Source of the DNA: a virus
Length of the DNA stretch: 63,322 nt
Direction: 5' to 3' (one strand)
IMG/VR virus record: IMGVR_UViG_3300022680_000066
Location: 1-63,322 of that record
Within the stretch, counting starts at the first letter, position 1. Every line of letters begins with the position of its first letter. Below the pieces are notes generated by a model that had not been told where the DNA came from, did no database searches, and saw nothing but the letters and a program-made list of their open reading frames with translations. This document shows, piece after piece, positions 42,011-49,925 of the stretch. Both the position numbers and the translations under genes were made by a program.

Positions 42011-44151
42011 CAGGCTTGGCCTCCTTCCAGTACAGTTAGAGCCTGTTCAACCTCGGCAGGATCAACAACCTCACCCTCGATAGGCGGCACGGCAGCTGGT
42101 TGATCTTGGCCCTCGCCAGTCACTCGAACAGTCTGCAACAACCCAGCCGCCTCAGCCAAACTCTCCAGCCGCTTCATATGATCAGCCTGCGTAGTCGTGA
42201 AGTCATCTTGCATCGCCTTCAAAGCCGTTTGCAAATCTTCTGACTCCCGCTTCATCTGAGCAATTCGAACATCGGCAGCAGCCTCGATCTGAGCAACCTG
42301 GATCTTCGGATCAGGCGTCTTCTCCGCCTCCTCCAACCGCAGACGCTCTTCCTTGGTCATAGCCAGCTGTTCATAATTCATCTGGAAGCCTTCAAGATAG
42401 AGCTTCATCCACTTGGAAGGACTAAGGCCATAAATGGGTTGAACCGCCTTATCACCAAGTTGGAGAAGTGCCTGCTGCTGAAGCTCACGCACGATCAAAG
42501 ACGACGACCCGAGCGGCTCAATGACTGCATCGCCCTTAACTTCTTTAGGCCCGTATAATTGGCTCCACTCATAAAATGCCGAGATTTGTGGTCGACAAGT
42601 CCCATTATCCCAAGCCTTCACCACCTGGCGCAGAACAGTCGTAGCGTTGTTCATGAGCTGCTGGCTCACGCCTACAGCCTCAGTCACGGCCTTGCCCTGG
42701 AGAAGCAAGGACAATCCAGTCGTGTCCTCAGCCATCTTGAGCCAAAAGTTAATGGCAGGCATGATCTCATTCATGTAGTTCGGAAACTCCAAGAACGTCA
42801 GCGCTTTTGAAGCCTCGGCCACAGCATCAACACCAGGAAGAGGACTCTTGACACGCCAGCGTTTGTAAGGGAACAGCTCCCAATTACCATCACACGGCTC
42901 AATCAAGCCCTCCATCTCCAGAACCTGCGGCCCAACAGAGTATCCCATATTATCCATCAAGGCCCGCACAGACGCAGTCACACCTCGTTGAGGAGTCTCA
43001 GCCTGCTCGGCAATCCCGATCCCAGTCCAACACCCGTCACGAGGCAACCATTGAAGCAGCCAATAAGGAAACTTCTGATCCTCCAACCAATAAGCCTCAC
43101 TCTTAATAATACGCTTATTACACAAGACAGTGACTTGGAAACCGAACTCCTTGGTCTCTTCCTGACCCTTATACGTCAACGTGCCTGTCCGGACCCAGAG
43201 TTCAAACGGCCCCTTCTCGGCCTCCCTGTCGCTTTTGCCTACAATCTGCGGCCCCTCTTTCAAACACTCGTCAATCTGCCCAGAGTCATAAGCTGGATCT
43301 TCCTTATAATCTGTCAACTGACGCCGAGTAGTTTCGGGTACGTGCTCATAAAAATACCGCCCATTCTGAATATCCGTGCCGCAGCCAGGATCAGGATAGC
43401 AATTCTCAACCTTGACACACTCTGTGCCGGGAGTATATTGGAGTTGGGCAAGTAACCGCTGTTGGATCTCCTTTCCTCGATTAGGGTCTTTAAAAGCACC
43501 CGGCAAACGATCAAGGAACTGCTCTATCTCGCTATTCATCTTCCGCATCTGAGGGAATGGGCCCTTGATCACACCTGTGCCGACCTTGCCCGCCTCCATA
43601 ATCTGCTCGCGAGTATCAGCATCCCATTGAGCTTCTTTGAGCCAGTCCTCAATATACTTCAGAGCCTGGGCTGCCGGACCGGTTTCTGTATCTTCCTGCA
43701 CATTCATACGCTGGGCAAGCTCTGGAGCAACCGAGCCAAGCAACTCAAGCGCCTCCGGATAGTCACTCAACGCACTCAGCAGGGTTTGAGCATCAGAAAC
43801 AGGTGTCGAGCGCAAAGAGAATGGCAGCTTTCCAGACTGCAACAGAATATCCGCCACCATAGCCGTGCCTGCATTCACATAGGGGCGTGTAATATTCAGC
43901 ACCACAGTCGAGCCGCGCCCATGTTTGGGTTTGTCTACGTTGGTATATACAGGAGCGTCCAAGGTGTCAGGTTTTTCAAACGCAGATGCAGAAGAATCAA
44001 CCGGCTCTTTGCCCTCATACCGTGCTCGGGCGTTCGACCAGACTGCATCCAGTCCCTTTGTCTTGCGCTTTTTAACCGCATAGTCTCGTTCTTCACAAAG
44101 CTGCTGGGTTAGCGCCTCGCGTTCTTCATCAGATAAGTCTTTTATAGTCAT
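42010..44151 (-). CDS. Portal protein
   Basis: A 713-residue protein; ATG 44151 (MTIKDLSDEERE) preceded by AAGG lies after the hairpin element, and the upstream in-frame extension runs through it. Features fit podovirus portals: AMVADILLQSGKLPFSLRST, PGTECVKVENCYPDPGCGTD, FPYWLLQWLPRDGCWTGIGI, then a C-terminal helical barrel-like segment with coiled-coil character (about 600-690). It is the DNA entry vertex and docks terminase. Neighbours are terminase and scaffold. Confidence 0.85.
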   Translation of the reverse strand: MTIKDLSDEEREALTQQLCEERDYAVKKRKTKGLDAVWSNARARYEGKEPVDSSASAFEKPDTLDAPVYTNVDKPKHGRGSTVVLNITRPYVNAGTAMVADILLQSGKLPFSLRSTPVSDAQTLLSALSDYPEALELLGSVAPELAQRMNVQEDTETGPAAQALKYIEDWLKEAQWDADTREQIMEAGKVGTGVIKGPFPQMRKMNSEIEQFLDRLPGAFKDPNRGKEIQQRLLAQLQYTPGTECVKVENCYPDPGCGTDIQNGRYFYEHVPETTRRQLTDYKEDPAYDSGQIDECLKEGPQIVGKSDREAEKGPFELWVRTGTLTYKGQEETKEFGFQVTVLCNKRIIKSEAYWLEDQKFPYWLLQWLPRDGCWTGIGIAEQAETPQRGVTASVRALMDNMGYSVGPQVLEMEGLIEPCDGNWELFPYKRWRVKSPLPGVDAVAEASKALTFLEFPNYMNEIMPAINFWLKMAEDTTGLSLLLQGKAVTEAVGVSQQLMNNATTVLRQVVKAWDNGTCRPQISAFYEWSQLYGPKEVKGDAVIEPLGSSSLIVRELQQQALLQLGDKAVQPIYGLSPSKWMKLYLEGFQMNYEQLAMTKEERLRLEEAEKTPDPKIQVAQIEAAADVRIAQMKRESEDLQTALKAMQDDFTTTQADHMKRLESLAEAAGLLQTVRVTGEGQDQPAAVPPIEGEVVDPAEVEQALTVLEGGQA

Positions 44152-44152
44152 T

Positions 44153-44186
44153 CGTATTGCCTTTTTGCCCCGTGCCAAACGTATTG
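44153..44186. repeat. Dispersed CAATACGTTTGG element between terminase and portal
   Basis: On the minus strand it begins directly after the terminase stop codon with CAATACGTTTGGCACGG, a 17-base exact match to 54698-54714, and ends in GGCAATACG just before the portal start codon. Here the second arm is direct rather than inverted, so the full hairpin is not formed. Confidence 0.75.
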
Positions 44187-45797
44187 TTAGTAGCCCATCA
44201 CACTGTCTTTGGGCTGCCACCCGGACGAGCCCCTTCTGCCAAAGAATTCTTCATCATTCGAAATCGCCCTGATGAGGGGTGCGCGAGTTTGAGCAAAGGA
44301 AAGAGTAAAACTATCCCACCGATCAGGGGAACGGGAAGCAGCTTTGTCCTGCTTAGACCGGCCTGTTGCAAATCGAGCCCGATAATCGTCTTTGGACTCA
44401 ATAAGGAGCAGGCCGCCCTTGTGCGTGGATTGGATTGCCGAGGCCTGGCTCTCGAAAATATGGTCATTCGGCAGGGAACATTCGGTTTCCTTCACATAAT
44501 CATAAGCCTGTTGATGTAGCCAGGCCCGCACATTGTAATTTTTGCCGTCCTTCAGCTTCGCGCCCGTGTGGAGAGCGACAAGAATAGAAGCGAACGGGCC
44601 ATAGGCAAGCTGATCGGCACATGAGCCGCCCGGCCCGTCGCGTTCAATAGCGATAACACGCAAAGGGCCAGTAGAAAGCAGGGCTGTGCACTTGCGCTCA
44701 ACCACAGCAGCCAGCTGAACACCATCCATGCCCTTGTAAGTCTCAGGCTCAACACTGATGCGCCCCTTTCGCGCCCATATCACGATCTCATCGTTGCCCT
44801 GGCCGGCTGCGTCGATACCTACAGACCAAGGCGTGTCAGGAGCCTGCTGAATATCTTGGGTCTTCCTCGCAATCGCGGCCTTCAGTGCATCCACATCCAT
44901 AAAAGTATTCGCGGCGGAGGCATGATAATTACGATTGACCTGGCTTGCAAGCGTGGTAGGCAACAATTCCCGGACCTGCTTCTTGTACCAGGGCTCCTCT
45001 TCAGGCGGCAGGTCAGGATTCAGGCGTTTGCGTGGATCATCTTTCCAATCAAAGATGAAAATCTGGTCATTTGGCAGAAAATGCCGCAGCCTATAGAAGA
45101 GATTGCCTGGCCCATTCACGGTCGAGACATATATACGGCAATCAGTGTTGGCACTCAGGGCGCTCTCTGCCATGTCAGGGTGCTCAAGATGAGCGAACTC
45201 GTCCACAAAGTAAATGCCTGCGCGGCCACCTCGCCCAATCTCATCACCAATCTCGCCCTTTATAACAGACTTGTTGGAATGATTGGGAACTGACATCAGC
45301 TTACGACCCTGTTTAATATTTGAGGGCAAGAACTCAACAGGTAAATGGTCGATGAACATCCTGATCTTCCAGAAGATAGAGTCAGGATCGGCTTCACCAT
45401 TGTCTACGAGTTCCTTTTTACGCGAGCCAAAGCCAACAACAGCATGAGGCACAAACAGCCATATACAGACCGCGCAGGCGACACAGAGCCAAGTGAATCC
45501 GACCTCGCGACTTTTCTCCGCAAGCCCACGTCGGCCACTCAGGAACAACCCTTGAACCCACTCAACGTACTCCTCTTGCTTGGGGAACAAGATAAATGGA
45601 GAGTATTTCTCTCCCTGCTTCCGGGGATCATAAGTCATTCCCCAGTCATTAATAAAATCGACCCAGTTCTCAGCATAATATGCCTTCAGCTGGGCCAAGG
45701 CTTGAGGATTCTCACGCAAACGACTCAGAGCTTCCGTCCGCAATTCATAGATCTTGGTGTAGTCCGGGGCTCGCCAATCAAGCTCGATGCCTTTCAT
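44187..45797 (-). CDS. terL: Terminase large subunit
   Basis: A 536-residue protein. The ATPase P-loop variant is AEKSREVGFTW (K95), and Walker B is GIYFVDEFAHLE (D199, E200). The nuclease domain has VGIDAAGQGNDE (D329), VIAIERDG (near 385), and PDRWDSFTL near the C-terminus. It packages DNA and cuts concatemers. It overlaps terS by four bases and is followed by a dispersed repeat and the portal gene. Packaging type (pac or cos) is not evident. Confidence 0.9.
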   Translation of the reverse strand: MKGIELDWRAPDYTKIYELRTEALSRLRENPQALAQLKAYYAENWVDFINDWGMTYDPRKQGEKYSPFILFPKQEEYVEWVQGLFLSGRRGLAEKSREVGFTWLCVACAVCIWLFVPHAVVGFGSRKKELVDNGEADPDSIFWKIRMFIDHLPVEFLPSNIKQGRKLMSVPNHSNKSVIKGEIGDEIGRGGRAGIYFVDEFAHLEHPDMAESALSANTDCRIYVSTVNGPGNLFYRLRHFLPNDQIFIFDWKDDPRKRLNPDLPPEEEPWYKKQVRELLPTTLASQVNRNYHASAANTFMDVDALKAAIARKTQDIQQAPDTPWSVGIDAAGQGNDEIVIWARKGRISVEPETYKGMDGVQLAAVVERKCTALLSTGPLRVIAIERDGPGGSCADQLAYGPFASILVALHTGAKLKDGKNYNVRAWLHQQAYDYVKETECSLPNDHIFESQASAIQSTHKGGLLLIESKDDYRARFATGRSKQDKAASRSPDRWDSFTLSFAQTRAPLIRAISNDEEFFGRRGSSGWQPKDSVMGY

Positions 45798-46423
45798 GAC
45801 GATGGCTCCGTGGATTGGGTTTCTTTCTCGGCTGCGTCAATGATCCTGAACATAGCCGGACGAGCGTTGGTAGTTGTTTTGCGATCAAGCACCGGTGTCG
45901 TGCTGGCCTTGTTCCGAATAGGAGTCTTGATTACTGAGAGATACACATCAAGCGGATCAGCCCCTTCGTAATCGTCACCTGCCGAAGCCGCGCCCACAAC
46001 ATCATGGGTGAGGGTGATTTCTTTGCGGTCGTTGAAGAACAACACAGCCGGATCGCCATCAGGTTCTTCAGGATCGAAGTCGGGCAAGTTCTTGAGCATG
46101 AACGCAGGGCCAGTCGCATTGCCAGCTCCAATCATCAACTCATATTCGTGAGCAATGGCGGTGATGGATCGAGAAAGACAATAACGGAGTTCAGGGATAC
46201 GCTGACCAAGCCGAAGAAGGGTAGTCGGGCCAGGCAGTCCTGTAGCAAGAGCAAGTCCAGTTATAGTTGGGCGCTCCTCCCGATTGATACAATCTTTGAA
46301 ATAAGTGTTGGCCCGCTCTTCGAACTCTGCAACCGATTTAAGCGGCACAACCGTAGCAGGGCTCTTCTTCCACTCAGGTGTTTCCGCCAGAAGCTTTTCA
46401 CCAGACTTGAGAACTAAGGTCAT
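45794..46423 (-). CDS. terS: Terminase small subunit
   Basis: A 209-residue protein. The N-terminal segment VAEFEERANTYFKDCINREE followed by RPTITGLALATGLPGPTTLL is the helix-turn-helix of phage small terminases that recognise the packaging site. The rest is likely oligomerisation. ATGA overlaps on both sides place it between a nuclease gene and terL. Confidence 0.82.
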   Translation of the reverse strand: MTLVLKSGEKLLAETPEWKKSPATVVPLKSVAEFEERANTYFKDCINREERPTITGLALATGLPGPTTLLRLGQRIPELRYCLSRSITAIAHEYELMIGAGNATGPAFMLKNLPDFDPEEPDGDPAVLFFNDRKEITLTHDVVGAASAGDDYEGADPLDVYLSVIKTPIRNKASTTPVLDRKTTTNARPAMFRIIDAAEKETQSTEPSS

Positions 46424-46947
46424 GAGCGCATCTGCAAAACGCAGCCATCGTAGATATCATCGAGAGAGCGGACGATCTTGGCTCGATCCACACCATGACA
46501 AAGATTCTTGCACACAGTCACCTTTATCACACCTGTAAAGCCCAAAACATTCAAAAGTGCTTCATACAAAGCAAGCTGCTGCGTGGTGTCGACCCAGGTC
46601 AGTTTGGCTTCAAAGAGGATGGCGCGATTGTCTGGGAAGAACAACACAAAGTCTGGCTGGGCTAAGCGACCATCATATTCGATCCACTCACCAACCCAAC
46701 AAGCACATACATCATGAAGCGCGGCCCAAAGAAGAATCTTCTTTCCCACACGCTTTTCGTATTGAATGCCCTTGCGCTGGCTGAAGGTAAGCTCGTCTGC
46801 AGCAAACGGGCGCACTGGGCCAAGGTGCTTGACACACGAGAAGGTCATCGTCGGCACGGCAGTCATGTGTGAATCCAGAATCCGAGTAAGCGCAGGAACA
46901 GGAGTCGTGTCAGTGTAGATTTCTTGACTATGTGGCTGCGTGGTCAT
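46420..46947 (-). CDS. PD-(D/E)XK-type nuclease, VRR-NUC-like
   Basis: A 175-residue protein. The core QPDFVLFF, then ILFEAKLTW, then TQQLALYEALL matches the PD-x-n-(E)xK nuclease signature (D from PDF, E-x-K from FEAK). Overlaps terS by four bases. A nuclease beside terminase could resolve branches or assist packaging. The substrate is unknown. Confidence 0.65.
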   Translation of the reverse strand: MTTQPHSQEIYTDTTPVPALTRILDSHMTAVPTMTFSCVKHLGPVRPFAADELTFSQRKGIQYEKRVGKKILLWAALHDVCACWVGEWIEYDGRLAQPDFVLFFPDNRAILFEAKLTWVDTTQQLALYEALLNVLGFTGVIKVTVCKNLCHGVDRAKIVRSLDDIYDGCVLQMRS

Positions 46948-46953
46948 GAGAGA

Positions 46954-47241
46954 CTACTCGCAGGCCGTGCCACAATAACTGATTGCAAGCCCACTGTCTC
47001 CTTCAAACTTGTCCTGGAAAGACAACGGTGCAGATGAGTTGCTGTACCAAAGAGATGGCGAAGTATAAGGCCATCTATCGCGCTCGATGACAACAGGTGT
47101 CGACGGCACAAAGACCTCTTTCTTCCCAAACAGCGTATCAAGCTGCTGGTGTAATTCCTGGGCCTCTTCAAGTGATAAAGGAACTTCTTTGCCTGCTTTT
47201 GTCTCCAAGATAATTTTAGACAGTTTCAATTTATCGCTCAT
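46954..47241 (-). CDS. Hypothetical protein, first confident gene of the leftward arm
   Basis: A 95-residue protein beginning MSDKLKLSKIILE. Helical (VPLSLEEAQELHQQLDTLFG) with a C-terminal beta-like, aromatic segment. Start chosen at 47241; longer upstream frames cover the low-complexity control region. Transcription probably starts from the candidate promoter at 47534-47562. Confidence 0.55.
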   Translation of the reverse strand: MSDKLKLSKIILETKAGKEVPLSLEEAQELHQQLDTLFGKKEVFVPSTPVVIERDRWPYTSPSLWYSNSSAPLSFQDKFEGDSGLAISYCGTACE

Positions 47242-47497
47242 TGTAGGTCTCGGGTTGGTTTGGGCTGTGGTTGTTTGGTAGACTACTCGCTTCGCTCGCA
47301 GGCCCGCACGATCGACAGCCTGAGTGGTTTTGGTAGAGGTCTCGCTTTGCTCGGGCTGCTCGGGTATGGATCTCTGCCACAACAGGCGACCCAGCCATGA
47401 CCGGGTGGGTAAGCCCGTCACGGAGCTGTTGCTGAAGCCTGTGCAAAGCCGGGGCGCGACTCAGGTCATTGGTTGTCGGGGCTGGCGGTGTGGGCAT
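47231..47497 (-). CDS. Questionable ORF in the divergent control region
   Basis: An 88-codon frame (MPTPPAPTTNDLSRAPALHR onward) ending in an 11-base overlap with the gene at 47241. Composition is Pro/Arg/Ala/Ser-rich, no Shine-Dalgarno precedes it, and much of it could be leader RNA. Listed because the overlap is typical of this genome. Confidence 0.25.
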   Translation of the reverse strand: MPTPPAPTTNDLSRAPALHRLQQQLRDGLTHPVMAGSPVVAEIHTRAARAKRDLYQNHSGCRSCGPASEASSLPNNHSPNQPETYNER

Positions 47498-47533
47498 AGT
47501 TGGCGGCTCAAGGTTGTCGGGGGGCTGGTTGGG

Positions 47534-47562
47534 AATATGGCACATTCGGGCGCGGTTGTCAA
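47534..47562 (-). promoter_or_regulatory. Candidate leftward promoter for the structural arm
   Basis: On the minus strand: TTGACA (47562-47557, perfect), 17-bp spacer, CATATT (47539-47534, four of six to TATAAT). Start would be near 47527, giving a leader of about 290 nt before the gene at 47241. The -35 and spacing equal those of the four rightward promoters. Confidence 0.45.
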
Positions 47563-47633
47563 CCCATATATAAGGAATGGCGGCAAGCGTACATACAATA
47601 TGCTGGACAACCAAGCGACTATGGGTTGGGAGG

Positions 47634-47644
47634 CAAACGTATTG
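47634..47644. repeat. CAAACGTATTG core of the dispersed element
   Basis: Exact 11-mer copy in the divergent control region, continuing as GC then CCGTTT, which can pair with AAACG in a short stem. It lacks the full hairpin of 48180 and 54698. Confidence 0.6.
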
Positions 47645-47845
47645 CTCCGTTTCATTTGGGTAGAGTAGATTCGTCAAGGCCGATAGAAGAGGACCAACTC
47701 GAAAAAAGAACACCTGGGGGCCGAATAGAATACCCACAAACACAGCATGGATATACATGGTGGCTCGGTCGCGTGGTGGTGGCTCGGTCACTCTATATAG
47801 TGCAGGATTATTTGTGATGATGTGTATTTATTTTGTATTTTGTTG

Positions 47846-47874
47846 TTGACATCCGCCCTGTCATGCACTAATCT
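47846..47874 (+). promoter_or_regulatory. Rightward early promoter
   Basis: TTGACA (47846-47851), 17-bp spacer, TAATCT (47869-47874, five of six). A TGACA-7-TGTCA inverted repeat (47847-47863) overlaps the -35 and could be an operator. Predicted start near 47881, giving a leader of about 88 nt that contains two ACCGGCC copies and two GGCCAAAG copies. Confidence 0.75.
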
Positions 47875-47968
47875 GTTTGTGTCGGCGGGGCATAACGCCT
47901 TGTTGACCGGCCATATCACCGGCCTATGTTCATTCAACCCGGCCAAAGAAAGGCCAAAGGATAAGATT

Positions 47969-48169
47969 ATGCACACAAAACAAAAGCTAGCCGCACAATA
48001 TGCGGGACAAATCGACGAACCTGTCACCATACGGAAAGATGGTGAAGAGTTGGGCGGATTCATACGTGGCGTAGCCAGTGACCAAGACGGCTTGCAGATA
48101 TTGGTAGGGTGCTCCCCGTGCAGTCCGACCGTTGCCGTGAGTGTATTGGATATTGTGGATATTGGATGA
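47969..48169 (+). CDS. Hypothetical early protein
   Basis: A 66-residue protein, MHTKQKLAAQYAGQIDEPVT onward, with a short beta-rich core (RKDGEELGGFIRGVASDQDG). AAAGGA upstream of ATG 47969 decides the start; the longer frame reads through the promoter and leader. First gene of the rightward arm and therefore probably early. Function unknown. Confidence 0.6.
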   Translation: MHTKQKLAAQYAGQIDEPVTIRKDGEELGGFIRGVASDQDGLQILVGCSPCSPTVAVSVLDIVDIG

Positions 48170-48179
48170 TAGGCAAAGG

Positions 48180-48214
48180 GTATGTATGTTTGGCACGGTT
48201 CCAAACATACATAC
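48180..48214. repeat. Perfect hairpin of the dispersed family
   Basis: GTATGTATGTTTGG (48180-48193), loop CACGGTT, CCAAACATACATAC (48201-48214): a 14-bp perfect inverted repeat. The TTTGGCACGGTTCCA centre is identical to that at 54705-54719 while the outer arms differ but stay complementary, a sign of selection for structure. Located between two early genes. Confidence 0.85.
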
Positions 48215-48241
48215 CCCAGGCCAGATAAAAGGTAAATAACC

Positions 48242-48439
48242 ATGCAAACATACTACGAAGTAATAGCAACCATTGAAAATGCACCAGAAATCATGTATGG
48301 TTCTTTTGACCGTCAAGATTGTGTGGACGAAATCGACGCGGAAAAAGAAACCTGGAAACAACAAGGATATAAGAGTATTAAAATTAAAAGCCGTCAAACA
48401 ACCGACCAACCTGACAAAGATATCTATCCGAATTTATAG
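48242..48439 (+). CDS. Small early hypothetical protein
   Basis: A 65-residue protein, MQTYYEVIATIENAPEIMYG onward, resembling a small ferredoxin-like alpha/beta fold (beta strand, helix, KSIKIKSRQ strand). AAAAGG precedes the ATG. Unknown function; between two intergenic hairpins. Confidence 0.6.
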   Translation: MQTYYEVIATIENAPEIMYGSFDRQDCVDEIDAEKETWKQQGYKSIKIKSRQTTDQPDKDIYPNL

Positions 48440-48452
48440 GCGGCCAACACGT

Positions 48453-48477
48453 AATACCCATTCTCTGAGTGGGTATT
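48453..48477. repeat. Short intergenic hairpin AATACCCA/TGGGTATT
   Basis: AATACCCA (48453-48460), 9-nt loop, TGGGTATT (48470-48477), in the gap between two early genes. Same type of position as the CAAACGTATTG elements and shares AATAC/GTATT ends, but the core is different. Confidence 0.6.
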
Positions 48478-48536
48478 GCGGGCAATCCGCCCTATGGAAC
48501 ACACAACAAGCCAGAAGTGGCTAAGGATACATAAAA

Positions 48537-49064
48537 ATGAACATCAAATTAAACGCAACCGTAGGTGGCCATCCATACCAATTAGACCAACAGGTCATCA
48601 ATGAAGCAGGGGAATTGACCCCGATTGCCATAGGTCTACTAACACGAGGCTTTCAAAAGATCCTAACTGACGCACACAGCACATCAAAACGCGGATCAGG
48701 CGAAAATGAACGCAAATCCACACCAGAAGAACGTCAAGAGGATGTGGAAAAACGACTAGCCAAACTCATAGATGGAACGTACTCATTCGGTGGTGGCGGA
48801 AGAACCACATCAACACCAGAACAAAAAGCACTAAAACACACGTTACAAAAGTATGGCATCAAATTCGCCAAAGGCCAAACCATCGAAAATGGTTTAGAAG
48901 CACTAGCAAAAGCCATCGCAGGACAAGCCAATAAGGATTTTGAACCCGAAATGACCCAAACCATCAAAACCCAATTGGAAGAAACCGACATATACAAGAC
49001 AAAACTCGAGGCAGAACGCCAATCAAACAATCCTATCCCAACAGCAGCCATGTTGAAACTCTAA
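48537..49064 (+). CDS. Hypothetical early protein, helical
   Basis: A 175-residue polar protein. Residues about 50-75 are rich in Glu, Lys and Arg; a central helical stretch (EQKALKHTLQKYGIKFAKGQ) is followed by a charged C-terminus. It is the last gene before the intrinsic terminator at 49074. No family recognised; possibly a host-interacting protein given its early position. Confidence 0.6.
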   Translation: MNIKLNATVGGHPYQLDQQVINEAGELTPIAIGLLTRGFQKILTDAHSTSKRGSGENERKSTPEERQEDVEKRLAKLIDGTYSFGGGGRTTSTPEQKALKHTLQKYGIKFAKGQTIENGLEALAKAIAGQANKDFEPEMTQTIKTQLEETDIYKTKLEAERQSNNPIPTAAMLKL

Positions 49065-49073
49065 AAACCGCAC

Positions 49074-49100
49074 AAAATTGGTCAAGGATGACCAATTTTT
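49074..49100 (+). terminator. Intrinsic terminator of the first early operon
   Basis: AAAATTGGTC (49074-49083), loop AAGGAT, GACCAATTTT (49090-49099), then T. A 10-bp stem with U-rich 3' side 10 bases after the stop codon of the gene at 48537. It separates the early operon from the parS region. Confidence 0.82.
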
Positions 49101-49104
49101 GATA

Positions 49105-49120
49105 TGTTTCACGTGAAACA
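49105..49120. other. parS: parS site (ParB-binding centromere sequence)
   Basis: TGTTTCACGTGAAACA, a perfect 16-bp palindrome and an exact copy of the canonical chromosomal parS recognised by ParB/Spo0J in most bacteria. Single copy as far as I can see. It lies five bases after the terminator and at the edge of a non-coding region. It could load host ParB onto phage DNA, or be bound by the phage ParB-HTH-methyltransferase (4166). No ParA gene is recognised. Confidence 0.9.
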
Positions 49121-49229
49121 TCACAAGCAATACACAATCTCCCAGCAAATCCCTACAAAAAACCCCAAACTCCCATCAAATCACCCAAAAACTATCACAA
49201 AAACCCAGTTCAAACATATTCACGTCATG

Positions 49230-49297
49230 CGTTTTTTGCACAACCAATTTCTGTAACCCGTTAATTTTAAACGAGTTTTTCCGTTTTCCGCACAACC
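49230..49297 (+). repeat. Iteron-like repeats CGTTTTxxGCACAACC
   Basis: CGTTTTTTGCACAACC (49230-49245) and CGTTTTCCGCACAACC (49282-49297) differ at two of 16 positions and are 52 bp apart. Two more ACAACC words follow at 49324 and 49333. Iteron-like, close to parS and the AT-rich tract. Confidence 0.6.
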
Positions 49298-49436
49298 TGT
49301 ACCATACCTCCACCACATCACGTACAACCGACACAACCAGCACTACCACCTAATGCACAAAACACAAAGCAAACCCCCAAAAAACGCGCCGACCCCCTGA
49401 AATATGAAAAATATATTATATGTATATACCCTCCTT

Positions 49437-49510
49437 AGGGCTTCGCCCTGCGGAGCAGGCAGAGCCACTCACCCAACCTACCTCCCACGCTCTCAGGCAG
49501 AGCCACTCAC
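49437..49510 (+). repeat. Hairpin plus 17-bp direct repeat
   Basis: AGGGC-TTC-GCCCT (49437-49449) forms a short GC stem. CAGGCAGAGCCACTCAC occurs exactly at 49456-49472 and 49494-49510, spacing 38 bp. Non-coding; function unknown. Confidence 0.75.
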
Positions 49511-49925
49511 AGCCTATCACCCATCTCACCTATCACCCGCTCAGCCCCGCTATATTCACGTTTCGCCCCCATTTTCCGTCATGTGCATTGCGCCCCAAGG
49601 GGTTGTGTAGGTTGTTTTGGTTGAGCGCAATATGGTGCAGGTATGATGCTGGTTATACAAAACGCCACCACACGACGATCACCCAAAACCACGACCGCCC
49701 CATCAACAAACCACAATAACCCCGCACAACGCACCACACGCGCCACACACCCCCATCACACCCACCATATAAGGAACAACCCCGCGCCGCCAACCAACCC
49801 GCCGCCAATGCGAATTAAAAGTTGCATTCCCGCCCCACATGACATACCATACCAATACGGCGCGGCAAAACCACGCCCCAACCTGCCCAACCGGCAGCCA
49901 CACAACCCGACAAGGAGCACACAAC

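Larger units (their letters stand above)
47242..47845. other. Divergent control region between leftward and rightward arms
   Basis: About 0.6 kb without a confident gene. It holds a candidate leftward promoter (47534-47562) and the 11-mer CAAACGTATTG (47634-47644). The rightward promoter begins immediately after it. The sequence has G-rich patches (for example 47511-47533) and no T-rich terminator. A good place for operators controlling early and late transcription. Confidence 0.5.
49121..49925. other. Non-coding, strand-asymmetric candidate origin/partition region
   Basis: About 0.8 kb without a credible gene. The top strand is extremely poor in G: only two G in 49121-49200, and again C/A-rich at 49660-49920. 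An AT-rich tract with AAATATGAAAAATATATTAT lies around 49400-49428. Two CGTTTTxxGCACAACC repeats and two 17-mers are present. The pattern fits an origin with an unwinding element and single-strand primer sites next to parS. Origin function is inference. Confidence 0.5.

Noticed and set aside
43462-44112. 216-codon rightward frame opposite the portal gene
   Set aside because: Antisense shadow with no start signal; the portal frame has clear family motifs.
47231-47791. 186-codon leftward frame in the divergent control region
   Set aside because: It would run through the candidate promoter and the dispersed repeat, is Pro/Arg/Thr-rich and lacks a ribosome binding site. Only a shorter 88-codon version is kept at low confidence.
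49612-49651. Possible rightward promoter TTGAGC...TATGAT
   Set aside because: Spacing is only 15 bp and the -35 is imperfect, whereas every other promoter here has a perfect -35 and 17 bp.
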